NCBI GenBank assembly: GCA_947178125.1
Contig: CAMWXB010000022.1
Location: 1-52,657 of the forward strand
DNA from: an uncultured Lachnospiraceae bacterium
GTDB lineage: Bacteria > Bacillota > Clostridia > Lachnospirales > Lachnospiraceae
Direction: 5' to 3'
DNA length: 52,657 bases
The notes beneath the pieces were generated by a model. It was not told the DNA's origin. It did no database searches and saw only the letters and a program-made list of their open reading frames with translations. The translations under genes and the position numbers were made by a program. Shown here piece after piece: positions 7,271 to 16,746 of this stretch (the first letter of the stretch is position 1; the number at the start of each line of letters is the position of its first letter).

Positions 7271-9481
7271 ATGTGGAAAGATTATTCATCAGGTTATCTG
7301 AAAAATAACCGCGCTTCCTGTCTGTCCGTCATGATTGCCGCTTTTATTTCAGCCCTGCTTCTGTCGTTGCTTTGCAGTTTGTTCTATAATTTATGGAATT
7401 ATGAAGTAGAGAGGATTAAAGCGGAGGAAGGCGGCTGGCAGGGGCGCATTGCCGGAACGATTGGCATGGAGGAAATGGAACGCATTCGAAACCATGACAA
7501 TGTGGAAAAGGCGCTCATTAATGAGGACTTATCCGATGAACAGGAAATTGTGGTAGATGTTTATTTGAAGAAGATAAAGAATGTTTTCAGGGATATGGCA
7601 GAGATTGCGGAACTGGCCGGACTTTCGGAAGAAGCGGTCACTTATCATTACGAACTTCTGAATCTGTATTTCGTCCGTGATTCCGGGGATTCGGCATTGC
7701 GCTGGGTCTTTCCGTTTGCTTTACTGATCACGGCAGCGGCCTGTTTTTCCCTGATTCTGGTCATTCACAATGCTTTTGCGTTAACGATGAATGCCAGAGT
7801 TCATCAGTTCGGTATTCTGGCGAGTATCGGAGCCACACCGAAGCAGATTCTGACCTGTCTTTTGCAGGAAGCGTCTGCTCTGTGCGCGGCACCGATTGCT
7901 GTGGGCAGCCTCTTCGGTATCCTGCTCAGCATGGGACTCGTTACTGGAACGAATGTGATGCTGGCGGATGTGGAAAGAAGGCTGGTGCTGCCTTTCCGAT
8001 TTCATCCTGCGACCTTGTTTTTTTCTCTCGCGGCATCGATACTGACCGTGTGGATTTCCGCATGGATTCCTGCGAGGAAACTGAGCAGACTGACGCCGCT
8101 TGAGGCGATTCGGAATACCGGAGAACTGCAATTGAAGAAAAAAAGGAGTTCCCGTTTTTTGGCATTTTTCTTTGGGATAGAAGGCGAACTTGCCGGGAAT
8201 GCGCTGAAAGCACAGAGGAAAGCGATGCGCACCGCGTTTACTTCTCTGCTTCTTGCTTTTCTGTCATTTTCATTTATGATGTGTTTTATCACGATTACAG
8301 CCGTCAGTCAGAGAGAGACTTATTTTGCAAAATATCAGGATTCCTGGGATGTAATGGCAACGGTGGAAAATATGGAGATCGATGCTTTTGAAGAAACCGA
8401 TGCCCTGCAGGAACTTGATGGTATACAAAGCTGTGTCATATACCAGAAGGCGATGGCTAAACGGTATGTTACGTCCGAAGAAATCAGCAAAGAGATGCAG
8501 GCGATAGGCGGATTTGGAAACGCAGCGGAAGAGTATGTGACCGAAAATGATGGCGCGTGGCTCGTGAATGCGCCAATCGTTATTTTGGATGATGCAAGCT
8601 TTTTGGAATATTGTGTGAAAGTTGGAGCAGAGCCGCGTCTGGACGGTGCAGTTATCCTGAATCGGACCCGTGATGCTGCGGATCCCAATTTCCGGGAACG
8701 GCGCATGCTGCCGTATTTGACAGAGTATGGGCGGACCACACAGCTGCGGCAGGCCGGACAGGAAGAAAAAACGGCAGAAATTCCGGTGATTTCTTATACA
8801 CAGGAGGTTCCTGCTCTGCGGGAAGAGTATGGAACATTAGATTTCTATGAACTGGTGCATTTTCTTCCCGTATCTCTCTGGAAAGAAATCAAAGGTGAGA
8901 TTGGCGGTCTGGAAGAAGATATTTATATTCGTATTCTGGCAAAAGATGGGGTGACGCAGCCGGAATTGGACGAAGTGGAAGCGGCGGTCTTGGCGTGTTT
9001 GAAGGATGTCTGTGAAATCGAAACGGAGAACCGCATTCAGGAGAAAAATGATAACGATAAAATGTTCGCGGGCATGAAGGCGATTCTCAGCGTATTCTGT
9101 GTGCTGCTCGCAACCATAGGCATAGGCAATGTTTTTTCCAACACACTCGGATTTGTCCGCCAGAGAAAACGGGAGTTCGCACGTTATCTGTCTGTCGGTC
9201 TGACACCTGCGGGAATCAGAAAAATGTTCTGCATAGAAGCGCTTGTTATCGCAGGCCGTCCAGTGCTTATCGCTTTGCCGGTGACGGCGTTCGCGGTCGC
9301 TTTCTTTATCAGAATGAGTTACCTCGAGCCGCTCCTTTTTATTCGCGAGATACCATTTCTGCCGATAGGTTCCTTTGTTTTGGGGATTTTCTCTTTTGTG
9401 GCTCTGGCGTATTATCTCGGCGCGAAAAAGGTGATGGGCAGCAGTCTGGCCGATTCCCTGCGGGATGATACGATGCTGTAA
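7271..9481 (+). CDS. FtsX-family ABC transporter permease
   Basis: The 736-residue integral membrane protein partners the ATPase encoded just upstream. I see an N-terminal TM (CLSVMIAAFISALLLSLL), a modest extracellular segment, and three TMs around residues 145-270, including ILASIGATPKQIL, the hallmark of FtsX/MacB domains. Another TM lies near residue 335. A large extracellular domain follows at about 360-600, then three final TMs containing YLSVGLTPAGIRK, a second FtsX hallmark. This is two FtsX halves separated by a large external domain. The substrate is not evident. Start 7271 has GGAGG eleven bases upstream. The gene converges with the AraC gene at a 12-bp gap. Confidence 0.9.
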   Translation: MWKDYSSGYLKNNRASCLSVMIAAFISALLLSLLCSLFYNLWNYEVERIKAEEGGWQGRIAGTIGMEEMERIRNHDNVEKALINEDLSDEQEIVVDVYLKKIKNVFRDMAEIAELAGLSEEAVTYHYELLNLYFVRDSGDSALRWVFPFALLITAAACFSLILVIHNAFALTMNARVHQFGILASIGATPKQILTCLLQEASALCAAPIAVGSLFGILLSMGLVTGTNVMLADVERRLVLPFRFHPATLFFSLAASILTVWISAWIPARKLSRLTPLEAIRNTGELQLKKKRSSRFLAFFFGIEGELAGNALKAQRKAMRTAFTSLLLAFLSFSFMMCFITITAVSQRETYFAKYQDSWDVMATVENMEIDAFEETDALQELDGIQSCVIYQKAMAKRYVTSEEISKEMQAIGGFGNAAEEYVTENDGAWLVNAPIVILDDASFLEYCVKVGAEPRLDGAVILNRTRDAADPNFRERRMLPYLTEYGRTTQLRQAGQEEKTAEIPVISYTQEVPALREEYGTLDFYELVHFLPVSLWKEIKGEIGGLEEDIYIRILAKDGVTQPELDEVEAAVLACLKDVCEIETENRIQEKNDNDKMFAGMKAILSVFCVLLATIGIGNVFSNTLGFVRQRKREFARYLSVGLTPAGIRKMFCIEALVIAGRPVLIALPVTAFAVAFFIRMSYLEPLLFIREIPFLPIGSFVLGIFSFVALAYYLGAKKVMGSSLADSLRDDTML

Positions 9482-9493
9482 GCGCTTTGGGGG

Positions 9494-10393
9494 TCAGAGC
9501 TGCGCCCGTAGTGTTTCTGAAAGGGACTGTTCTTTGTATTCTTTTGGCGATATACCGAATTCTTTTTTGAAAGAGCGGAAGAAACTGGAATAGTCTTTAA
9601 AGCCGCACAATAGACAGGCCTCGCTGATCTCGGAGCAGATCAGGATTGCATCACGGCACAGGGAGAGCCGTTTTTTCGTGATATAGCGGTGAACGGACAG
9701 ACCGAGCCTTTCTTTAAACACATGAGCAATATGATATTTGCTGACATAGAATGTCCGGGCAAGGCTGTCCAGGGAGAGTTCTTCGTCGAGATGCGTTTCA
9801 ATATATTGGAGCAGGTGTTCATACAATCCCTGCTCCTTTTCCATGATATTCGGATTGGCTTCCTCGTAAGCCGTCCGGTTCAGATGAAGCAGCAGGTCCT
9901 GTACGCAGAGGGATATCTGGGCCGTTTTGCCGAAGCGCTCGGAATGGATTTCCTCGATCAGGCGGAAAATTTTAGCCTGTACGGCGTTAAATGCAATCAC
10001 ATCATAATAAGAGATATACCGCCCGTCTGTCTGCGCCTTTTGCATCAGATAGGCATAATCGCCGGATACTTCCGATAATCTGCCATAAAAGGACTCGCTG
10101 ATCCAGAAGACGAAGCGGCGGTAGGGTATATCGGTATTGTGGATGACGGCCTGATGGGAAACGCCTGGAGGAATCAGGATCATATTTCCTGTTTTCAGCG
10201 GATATTCTGTCCCATCGATTCGGATGGATACATTTCCTTCCAGAAAAAAATAGAATTCATAATAATCGTGTGAGTGTTCTTTTACCTGACAGCGCAGTCT
10301 GTCATGATGAGAATCGTTGTAATAATAAATTTCAAAATCTTTTGACAACATATACTGCCGTGTACTGAAAGCAGTCTGCAGGTTTTTTTTCAT
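9494..10393 (-). CDS. AraC-family regulator with N-terminal cupin, likely controlling the uxu genes
   Basis: The 299-residue regulator has an N-terminal sugar-binding type cupin (HSHDYYEFYFFLEG and GNMILIPPGVSH, residues 40-95). Two C-terminal helix-turn-helix motifs follow: LDSLARTFYVSKYHIAHVFK, then SEACLLCGFKDYSSFFRSFK and a terminal FGISPKEYK. The start at 10393 has GAGG eight bases upstream; upstream in-frame sequence is not protein-like. It is divergent from uxuA with a 174-bp intergenic region. Control of hexuronate breakdown in response to a sugar acid is the natural reading, but it is inferred from position only. Confidence 0.9.
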   Translation of the reverse strand: MKKNLQTAFSTRQYMLSKDFEIYYYNDSHHDRLRCQVKEHSHDYYEFYFFLEGNVSIRIDGTEYPLKTGNMILIPPGVSHQAVIHNTDIPYRRFVFWISESFYGRLSEVSGDYAYLMQKAQTDGRYISYYDVIAFNAVQAKIFRLIEEIHSERFGKTAQISLCVQDLLLHLNRTAYEEANPNIMEKEQGLYEHLLQYIETHLDEELSLDSLARTFYVSKYHIAHVFKERLGLSVHRYITKKRLSLCRDAILICSEISEACLLCGFKDYSSFFRSFKKEFGISPKEYKEQSLSETLRAQL

Positions 10394-10441
10394 GGGAATA
10401 CCTCGTAATTTTAAAGGGAATGGATGGCAGGCATTTTTTAC

Positions 10442-10470
10442 ATTATAATAGGATGCCGCAATTTTTGCAA
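10442..10470 (-). promoter_or_regulatory. Promoter of the araC-type gene
   Basis: On the minus strand TTGCAA (10465-10470) is separated by 17 bp from TATAAT (10442-10447), about 50 bp upstream of the regulator's start codon. Confidence 0.6.
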
Positions 10471-10514
10471 TGTAGACAACAATTATGCCAATTTTTTTTG
10501 AAAGCAGGAAAGTG

Positions 10515-10520
10515 TATAAT
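10515..10520 (+). promoter_or_regulatory. Likely -10 box of the uxuA transcript
   Basis: A perfect TATAAT lies 48 bp before uxuA. The position 17 bp upstream is a run of T with no -35 match. A strong -10 with no -35 is what an AraC-activated promoter often shows. Confidence 0.5.
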
Positions 10521-10567
10521 AAAGTTATCAAAAAACAGGGTATTTCAGAAAGTGAGGAACAAAAACG

Positions 10568-11635
10568 ATGGAAATGACATTAAGATGGTATGGAACGGGG
10601 TTCGACACGGTCACATTAAAGCAGATTCGGCAGATTCCGGGGGTGACGGGAGTCATTTCGACGCTGTATGATACCGCACCCGGCGAGGTATGGAGCAGAG
10701 AACGTATTCACGCATTGAAAGAAGAGATAGAGGCAGCAGGCCTCAAACTTTCCGGCATTGAGAGCGTTAACATTCACGATGCGATCAAGACCGGTGCGCC
10801 TGAACGGGAACAGTATATTGCAAATTATATCGAGACGCTGGAAAATCTCGGCAAAGAAGATATTCATATGGTGTGCTATAATTTCATGCCGGTGTTCGAT
10901 TGGACGAGAACAGAACTTGCGCGTGTGCGGGAAGACGGCTCGACGGTGCTTGCTTATACACAGGAAGCGGTAGATGCCATTGACCCGGAGAAGATGTTCG
11001 AGTCGATTGCGGGCGATATGAATGGTACGGTCATGCCGGGCTGGGAGCCGGAACGTATGGCTCATGTTAAAGAACTGTTCGAGATGTATAAAGATGTTGA
11101 CGATGAGAAATTATTTGCGAATTTGAAATATTTTCTGGAAAAGATCATGCCGGTATGCAATAAGTACGATATCAACATGGCGATTCATCCTGATGACCCG
11201 GCGTGGAGTGTGTTCGGCCTTCCGCGCATTATCATCAACAAGGAGAACATTCTGCGCATGATGAAAATGGTCGATGATCCGCACAATGGCGTGACATTTT
11301 GTTCCGGTTCTTACGGAACAAATTTAAATAATGACCTTCCGGATATGATCCGTTCCCTCAAAGGAAGGATTCATTTTGCACATGTGCGCAATCTGAAATT
11401 CATTACGCCCACGAACTTTGAGGAAGCAGCGCATCTTTCCAGCGATGGTACCTTTGATATGTATGAAATTATGAAGGCGCTGTATGATATCGGTTTCACG
11501 GGCCCGATTCGGCCTGACCACGGGCGCATGATATGGGATGAAGTGGCGATGCCGGGCTATGGACTGTATGACAGAGCGCTTGGAGCGGCTTATTTAAATG
11601 GGCTTTGGGAAGCTATTTCGAAGCAGGACCGCTAG
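10568..11635 (+). CDS. uxuA: Mannonate dehydratase
   Basis: The 355-residue enzyme dehydrates D-mannonate to 2-keto-3-deoxy-D-gluconate in glucuronate breakdown. The N-terminus LRWYGTGFDTVTLKQIRQIP and the segments HPDDPAW, FCSGSYGTN and RPDHGRMIW are characteristic of UxuA, a metal-dependent TIM-barrel enzyme. The His/Asp/Cys residues in these motifs are the expected metal ligands. GAGGAAC precedes the ATG. It is the first gene of a co-directional cluster, 88 bp ahead of uxuB. The isomerase uxaC and the KDG kinase and aldolase are not in the window and must be elsewhere. Confidence 0.97.
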   Translation: MEMTLRWYGTGFDTVTLKQIRQIPGVTGVISTLYDTAPGEVWSRERIHALKEEIEAAGLKLSGIESVNIHDAIKTGAPEREQYIANYIETLENLGKEDIHMVCYNFMPVFDWTRTELARVREDGSTVLAYTQEAVDAIDPEKMFESIAGDMNGTVMPGWEPERMAHVKELFEMYKDVDDEKLFANLKYFLEKIMPVCNKYDINMAIHPDDPAWSVFGLPRIIINKENILRMMKMVDDPHNGVTFCSGSYGTNLNNDLPDMIRSLKGRIHFAHVRNLKFITPTNFEEAAHLSSDGTFDMYEIMKALYDIGFTGPIRPDHGRMIWDEVAMPGYGLYDRALGAAYLNGLWEAISKQDR

Positions 11636-11723
11636 GCGGACCTGTTTCGAAAGAAAGAATCCCCTGAAATGCGGGTATTCTTCCAATGGAGATTAAACTG
11701 AACAGAAAGGAATGGTCATTGTC

Positions 11724-13340
11724 ATGAAATTAAATAAAACAGGATTGGCGAACAGGGAACAGTGGGAAGCGGCGGGGTATGCGCTTCCGCAGTTCGACAG
11801 GGAAGCGGTGGCGGCGGCGACGAAGGAAGCGCCGTTTTGGATTCATTTTGGCGCAGGCAACATTTTTCGTGCGTTTCAGGCGAATGTCGTGCAGAGACTT
11901 TTGAATGAAGGGATACTGGAGAAGGGTCTTGTAGTAGCGGAAGGGTTCGATTATGAAATCGTTGAAAAAATGAACCGCCCGCATGATGATTATACAATTC
12001 TCGTTACTTTGAAAGCAGATGGAAACGTAGAAAAGACCGTGATCGGCAGCGTTGTGGAGTCCTGTATTCTGGATTCGGAGAACGAACGGGAGTACGGAAG
12101 ACTGAAAGAAATTTTCCGTAAAGATTCTCTTCAGATGGTATCCTTTACGATTACTGAAAAAGGATACAGTCTCGTGAACGGCAAAGGCGAGATGCTTCCG
12201 GCGGTGGAAGCCGATTTTGCGGCAGGTCCCGATAAGCCGGCGAGTTATATCGGAAAAGTGGCTTCTCTTTTGTATACCCGCTATCTCGACGGCGAAAAGC
12301 CGGTTGCGATGGTGAGTATGGATAATTGTTCCCACAACGGTGATAAACTGTATGCAGCAATCAGTGCGTTTGCGAAAAAGTGGACGGAGAACGGCAAGGC
12401 AGAGGCGGGGTTTTTAGATTATATCAATGATAAGAAGAAAGTATCCTTCCCATGGTCGATGATCGATAAGATTACACCCAGACCGGACGCTTCCGTAGAA
12501 GCAATCCTGAAAAAGGATGGTGTAGAAGAACTGGAACCTGTTATTACTTCCAAAAACACTTATGTTGCACCATTTGTCAATGCGGAGGAGTGTGAATATC
12601 TGGTCATCGAGGATGCGTTCCCCAACGGACGTCCCGAACTGGAAAAAGCCGGTCTGATGTTTACAGAGCGGGAAACTGTCGATAAAGTAGAGAGAATGAA
12701 GGTCTGCACTTGTTTGAATCCGCTTCATACGACACTTGCAGTCTATGGATGTCTGCTCGGCTATGAGAAGATTTCCGAAGAGATGAAAGATGAAGATCTT
12801 ACGAAGATGATCAGGACGATTGGTCTGGTAGAAGGCCTTCCGGTCGTTGTAAATCCGGGCGTGCTGGATCCGAAGGAATTTATTGACACCGTGTTGAATG
12901 TCCGTTTTCCGAATCCTTTCATGCCGGATACGCCGCAGAGAATTGCGACCGATACTTCCCAGAAGCTGGCAATCCGTTTTGGAGAAACGGTCAAGGCATA
13001 TCAGGCTTCTGACAAGCTGAATGTAGCTGATCTGAAGTTGATACCGCTCGTATTTGCGGGCTGGCTGCGGTATCTTACCGGAATCGATGACAAAGGAAAC
13101 AGCTTCACGCTGAGCCCTGACCCACTTCTTGATACAGTATGCCCGTATGTTACAGAATTGAAACCGGGTGTAGAATGCGATGTGGAGGACAAGATCAAGC
13201 CGATTCTCGAGAACGAGAAGATATTTGGCGTGAATCTTTACGAGGTCGGTATGGCGGATGCAGTGTGCGGTTATTTAAAAGAAATGCTGGCAGGACCGGG
13301 AGCCGTGCGCGCGACATTAAAGAAATATGTTGCAGACTAA
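11724..13340 (+). CDS. uxuB: Fructuronate reductase / D-mannonate oxidoreductase
   Basis: The 538-residue member of the mannitol dehydrogenase family should reduce D-fructuronate to D-mannonate with NADH, the step before UxuA. The N-terminal Rossmann-type segment contains FWIHFGAGNIFRAFQANV. SMDNCSHNG and VTSKNT-type residues lead to the C-terminal catalytic domain, with CTCLNPLHTTLAVYGCLLG carrying the conserved Asn and His. The family start MKLN at 11724 is chosen; an ATG at 11712 sits only one base from the AAAGGA and is less likely. Its pairing with uxuA supports the assignment over mannitol or altronate activity. Confidence 0.93.
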   Translation: MKLNKTGLANREQWEAAGYALPQFDREAVAAATKEAPFWIHFGAGNIFRAFQANVVQRLLNEGILEKGLVVAEGFDYEIVEKMNRPHDDYTILVTLKADGNVEKTVIGSVVESCILDSENEREYGRLKEIFRKDSLQMVSFTITEKGYSLVNGKGEMLPAVEADFAAGPDKPASYIGKVASLLYTRYLDGEKPVAMVSMDNCSHNGDKLYAAISAFAKKWTENGKAEAGFLDYINDKKKVSFPWSMIDKITPRPDASVEAILKKDGVEELEPVITSKNTYVAPFVNAEECEYLVIEDAFPNGRPELEKAGLMFTERETVDKVERMKVCTCLNPLHTTLAVYGCLLGYEKISEEMKDEDLTKMIRTIGLVEGLPVVVNPGVLDPKEFIDTVLNVRFPNPFMPDTPQRIATDTSQKLAIRFGETVKAYQASDKLNVADLKLIPLVFAGWLRYLTGIDDKGNSFTLSPDPLLDTVCPYVTELKPGVECDVEDKIKPILENEKIFGVNLYEVGMADAVCGYLKEMLAGPGAVRATLKKYVAD

Positions 13341-13393
13341 GGATATCACGGTGGCTTTGTTGGATAGATAAAGTGTAGTTTTTTTAAAACAAG

Positions 13394-13419
13394 ATAGCAG
13401 AGGCGAAAGCCTCTGCTAT
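13394..13419 (+). terminator. Strong hairpin after uxuB, possible terminator or processing site
   Basis: ATAGCAGAGGC pairs perfectly with GCCTCTGCTAT around a GAAA tetraloop. No U-run follows on the plus strand, so termination is doubtful. It may protect the uxuAB mRNA 3' end or separate it from the next gene. Confidence 0.5.
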
Positions 13420-13458
13420 GAGCATTTATAAAAGATATTCGGAAAAGGAGCGAAAAAA

Positions 13459-14355
13459 GTGAAAATTCAAACGATTGATATTGTCGGGCTTGGTGCGCTC
13501 GGCGTTATGTATGCTGATTTTTTTACGAAAAAATTAGGGAAAGAGCGTGTGCGTGTATTGGCGGATAAAGACAGAATCGAACGTTACCGGACGGAAACGG
13601 TCACTTTTAACGGCAGGGCCTGTGAATTTAATTATCCCGATGCGCCCAAAGAAAGCCGGCCGGCAGAACTGATTTTGTTTGCGGGCAAATACAGTGCATT
13701 GGAACAGGCAATGGAAGAGGTGGCGCATCTGGTCGGCGAAAAGACAATTCTGCTTTCGGCGCTCAACGGCATTCGGAGCGAAGCGGACCTTGGAAGAAAA
13801 TTCGGAAAAGAAAAGGTGGTACATTGCATCGCCCAGAAGATGGCAGCGATGAAAGAAGGAAATGCGGCGTTTTGCACCAATCCGGGAGAACTTGCATTGG
13901 GCATTCTGGACGGTGGAAAAGAAGAAAATCTAAATGTCGTGAAAACATTTTTTGACGAAATCGGATTTGTTTATTCCTGTCCGGCGGATATGCGTCATGC
14001 CATGTGGGGAAAACTGCTCTGCAATGTCGGTGTGAACCAGACGCTTGCCCTTTGCGAAGGCACTTATCGAAGTGTACAGCAGGAGGGAGAAGCCCGGGAG
14101 ATGATGAAAGCAGCTATGCGTGAGACGATACTTGTGGCCAATGCGGAGGGGGTTGATTTGACGGAGAAAGATTTGGAGGACTGGGTTGCCGTTATCGACA
14201 GTCTGAATCCTGACGGAGAGCCGTCCATGCGTCAGGACAGCAAGGCGGGCCGGAAAACGGAAGTCGTTCTTTTTGCAGGAACAATCTGTGAACTTGGAAA
14301 GAAACATTGCATTGCAACGCCGGTCAATGATATATTTATGGAAAAGCTCAGATAA
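13459..14355 (+). CDS. Ketopantoate reductase-family (PanE/ApbA) oxidoreductase
   Basis: The 298-residue NADPH-dependent dehydrogenase has an N-terminal Rossmann fold (IVGLGALGVMYADF, residues 7-20). The family segment WGKLLCNVGVNQTLAL carries the conserved Lys and Asn, and PSMRQDSKAGRKTEV is the substrate-binding motif of PanE. A GTG start at 13459 follows AAAAGGAG. The best-known reaction is ketopantoate to pantoate in CoA synthesis. Its location behind uxuB, away from panB/panC, leaves open a different 2-keto acid substrate. I therefore name the family and give no gene symbol. Confidence 0.85.
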   Translation: MKIQTIDIVGLGALGVMYADFFTKKLGKERVRVLADKDRIERYRTETVTFNGRACEFNYPDAPKESRPAELILFAGKYSALEQAMEEVAHLVGEKTILLSALNGIRSEADLGRKFGKEKVVHCIAQKMAAMKEGNAAFCTNPGELALGILDGGKEENLNVVKTFFDEIGFVYSCPADMRHAMWGKLLCNVGVNQTLALCEGTYRSVQQEGEAREMMKAAMRETILVANAEGVDLTEKDLEDWVAVIDSLNPDGEPSMRQDSKAGRKTEVVLFAGTICELGKKHCIATPVNDIFMEKLR

Positions 14356-14403
14356 ATTGTTTAAATGAAAAACAGAATGATCAAACGGGAGGCTTGCGGG
14401 CAG

Positions 14404-15441
14404 ATGATTTATTTTAACTGTGATTATAACGAGGGTGCACATGAAAAGATACTGGAGCGCCTCATGCAGACGAACAGGGAACAGACAGAAGGGTATGGAT
14501 GCGACAAATACTGCAGTCAGGCAAGGAAGCTGATTCTGGAACAGTGTCAGACGGAGAATGCGGCGGTTCACTTTCTGGTGGGCGGGACACAGGCCAATGC
14601 GACAGTTATCGCGGCAGCGCTCCGAACATATCAGGGGGTTCTTGCAGCGCAGACGGCGCATATAAATGTACATGAAACGGGAGCAGTAGAGGCGGGCGGC
14701 CATAAGGTACTCTCATTGTTGTCTGAAAATGGAAAACTGACAGCTGAACAGGTGGAAGAAGCATATCAGACGCATATTGCGGATGACAGCCGTGAGCATA
14801 TTGTACAGCCGAAGATGGTTTATATTTCACAGCCGACCGAATTGGGAACACAGTATACGCTGGCGGAACTGGAAGCGCTTTCCGCTGTTTGCCGGAAAAA
14901 TGACCTGCTTCTGTTCGTAGATGGCGCAAGACTTGGTTATGGCCTTACCGCTTCGGATAATGATGTGATGCTGCCCGATCTGGCGAGGTTGTGTGATGTC
15001 TTTTACATCGGCAGCACGAAAGTGGGTGCGCTGTTCGGAGAAGCAGTCGTTATTACCAATCCGGTTCTGCAGAAAGATTTTCGTTATGTCATTAAACAGC
15101 AGGGCGGTATGCTGGCAAAAGGCAGATTGTTAGGTATTCAATTTCTGACACTTTTTGAGAATAATCTGTATATGGAAATTGCGGGTTATGCGAATGAACT
15201 GGCGGAGCAGATCAGAGAGGTATTCCATCAGAAGCAGGTTCCGTTCCTTGTAGAGAACCACACAAATCAGCTTTTCCCGATATTGCCCGATGATGTTCTG
15301 GAGAAGCTTAGCCGGAAGTACTGCTATTCTTACCAGCAGCGTATCGACGAAAAGCATAGTGCGGTACGGTTCTGTACGAGCTGGGCGACGCAGAAATCTG
15401 CGGTGGAAGAACTCTGCAGCGATCTGATGAAAGTATTATAG
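14404..15441 (+). CDS. Low-specificity L-threonine aldolase-like PLP enzyme
   Basis: The 345-residue fold-type I PLP enzyme is of the threonine aldolase group, which cleaves L-threonine to glycine and acetaldehyde and accepts other beta-hydroxy amino acids. FNCDYNEGAHEKIL is the N-terminal segment, FLVGGTQANATV binds the PLP phosphate, and LFVDGARLGYGL supplies the aspartate and arginine. The Schiff-base lysine is in IGSTKVGALFGEAV. The start at 14404 has GGGAGG ten bases upstream; ATGs at 14365 and 14377 are alternatives. It follows the PanE-like gene by 48 bp and may be co-transcribed. No link to hexuronate metabolism is evident. Confidence 0.88.
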   Translation: MIYFNCDYNEGAHEKILERLMQTNREQTEGYGCDKYCSQARKLILEQCQTENAAVHFLVGGTQANATVIAAALRTYQGVLAAQTAHINVHETGAVEAGGHKVLSLLSENGKLTAEQVEEAYQTHIADDSREHIVQPKMVYISQPTELGTQYTLAELEALSAVCRKNDLLLFVDGARLGYGLTASDNDVMLPDLARLCDVFYIGSTKVGALFGEAVVITNPVLQKDFRYVIKQQGGMLAKGRLLGIQFLTLFENNLYMEIAGYANELAEQIREVFHQKQVPFLVENHTNQLFPILPDDVLEKLSRKYCYSYQQRIDEKHSAVRFCTSWATQKSAVEELCSDLMKVL

Positions 15442-15475
15442 GGAAGAACTGTAATGAAATTGGAGGAGAAATGAT

Positions 15476-16267
15476 ATGACGAAGCGATATTCCATAAGCA
15501 GTGCTTTCCTAAAACATATTGCTTATCTTTCCATGTTCATTGACCATTTTTTTGCCGTCGTTTTCTGGGCTTACTGGGAATGGCTGATTGTGAGCGGGGC
15601 TTCTGCAGATGCTGCGGATGCCGCAGGAACCGTTTACAGTCTTGGAAGGGCTGTGGGCCGGCTGGCCTTTATTCTTTTTGCATTTATGGCATCGGAAGGA
15701 TTTCAGCATACGCACAGCAGAAAGAAATATCTCCTGCGGCTGCTTATTTTTGCCGCTGTTTCCGAGATTCCCTTCGATTTGGCGATAAAAGGTCAAATTT
15801 TTACGATGGATGGGCAGAATGTATACTGGACATTGTTCCTGGGAGTCGCCGCGTTATGCCTTCTGGAAAAACTGCGTGGTCTTTTGTTGCTGCAGTTTTT
15901 GAGCGTTGCGATGTGCTGCATCGCGGCATTTCTGCTTGATACGGATTATATGTTCATGGGAGTCTGTCTGATCGTTGTATTTTATTTGTGCAGAAAATCT
16001 TTCTGGTTTCAATTCATTGCCGGTTCTGTCACGATTTATGTGGGAATGGTATTGATTTATGCAGTGAATTATTGGGGAAGCGGTATACACTGGAGCTTGT
16101 TTTTTCAGGCAAGTACGACGGAACTTTATGGATTGGCTGCGTTTATCCCTATTTATTTCTATAATGGAAAGAAGGGCAGGCAGTTTCCCAAAGCATGCTA
16201 TTACTGGTTTTATCCGCTGCATTTGCTGCTATTGTACGGAGTTAAAATGTGTTTTTTCCGACAATGA
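15476..16267 (+). CDS. TraX-family integral membrane protein
   Basis: The 263-residue polytopic membrane protein has seven or eight hydrophobic spans. The N-terminus FLKHIAYLSMFIDHFF is the family's conserved first helix with its Asp-His pair. GRLAFILFAFMASEGFQHT and LRLLIFAAVSEIPFDLA are also typical. TraX from the F plasmid N-acetylates pilin, but chromosomal clostridial relatives have no established role and no conjugation genes are near. GGAGG lies a few bases before the ATG. It stands 20 bp before the DUF2752 gene on the same strand, and the two are probably one transcript. Confidence 0.85.
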   Translation: MTKRYSISSAFLKHIAYLSMFIDHFFAVVFWAYWEWLIVSGASADAADAAGTVYSLGRAVGRLAFILFAFMASEGFQHTHSRKKYLLRLLIFAAVSEIPFDLAIKGQIFTMDGQNVYWTLFLGVAALCLLEKLRGLLLLQFLSVAMCCIAAFLLDTDYMFMGVCLIVVFYLCRKSFWFQFIAGSVTIYVGMVLIYAVNYWGSGIHWSLFFQASTTELYGLAAFIPIYFYNGKKGRQFPKACYYWFYPLHLLLLYGVKMCFFRQ

Positions 16268-16287
16268 TTCCATAGGAGATAATGTGT

Positions 16288-16746
16288 ATGAGAAAAATAG
16301 GAGAGCGCATCTGTCAGGATATTAAAAATTTGTGGCCTGCGGCTGTCGCTGTGATAATTTATACGGTGTTGGTCAAACTTATTTTCCATGCCTTTTGTCC
16401 GATGGTTGTTGTGACGGGATTTCCCTGTCCGGGCTGTGGGATGACGAGGTCGTTGTTTTTTCTTTTGACCGGAAGAATCGGGCAGTCAGTATGGATACAT
16501 CCGATGGGCATTCCGATTGCCGGTCTCATTTGTTATTTCTTGTGGAACCGCTATATATTGGGGAGAACTGCCAGAGGAATGAAAGGTTTGATCATTGCGG
16601 CAATCGTTCTGCTGGTCGTGCTGTATATCTGGCGGATGCGCCTGTATTTTCCGAACAGACCGCCTTATGTTTATGCAGAAGATAATATTCTGGCAAAAAC
16701 GTTGCCGTTTTACGAACAAATACTACACTCCTTGAGAATCTTATGA
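16288..16746 (+). CDS. DUF2752-family small membrane protein
   Basis: The 152-residue protein has three likely TM helices. The diagnostic motif GFPCPGCGMTRSLFFLLTG lies between the first two, with the family's clustered cysteines, followed by HPMGIP. The function is unknown. The start is placed at 16288, because AGGAG is only four bases from the earlier ATG at 16282 and about nine from this one. Its stop codon overlaps the extended -10 promoter of the next gene. Confidence 0.85.
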   Translation: MRKIGERICQDIKNLWPAAVAVIIYTVLVKLIFHAFCPMVVVTGFPCPGCGMTRSLFFLLTGRIGQSVWIHPMGIPIAGLICYFLWNRYILGRTARGMKGLIIAAIVLLVVLYIWRMRLYFPNRPPYVYAEDNILAKTLPFYEQILHSLRIL

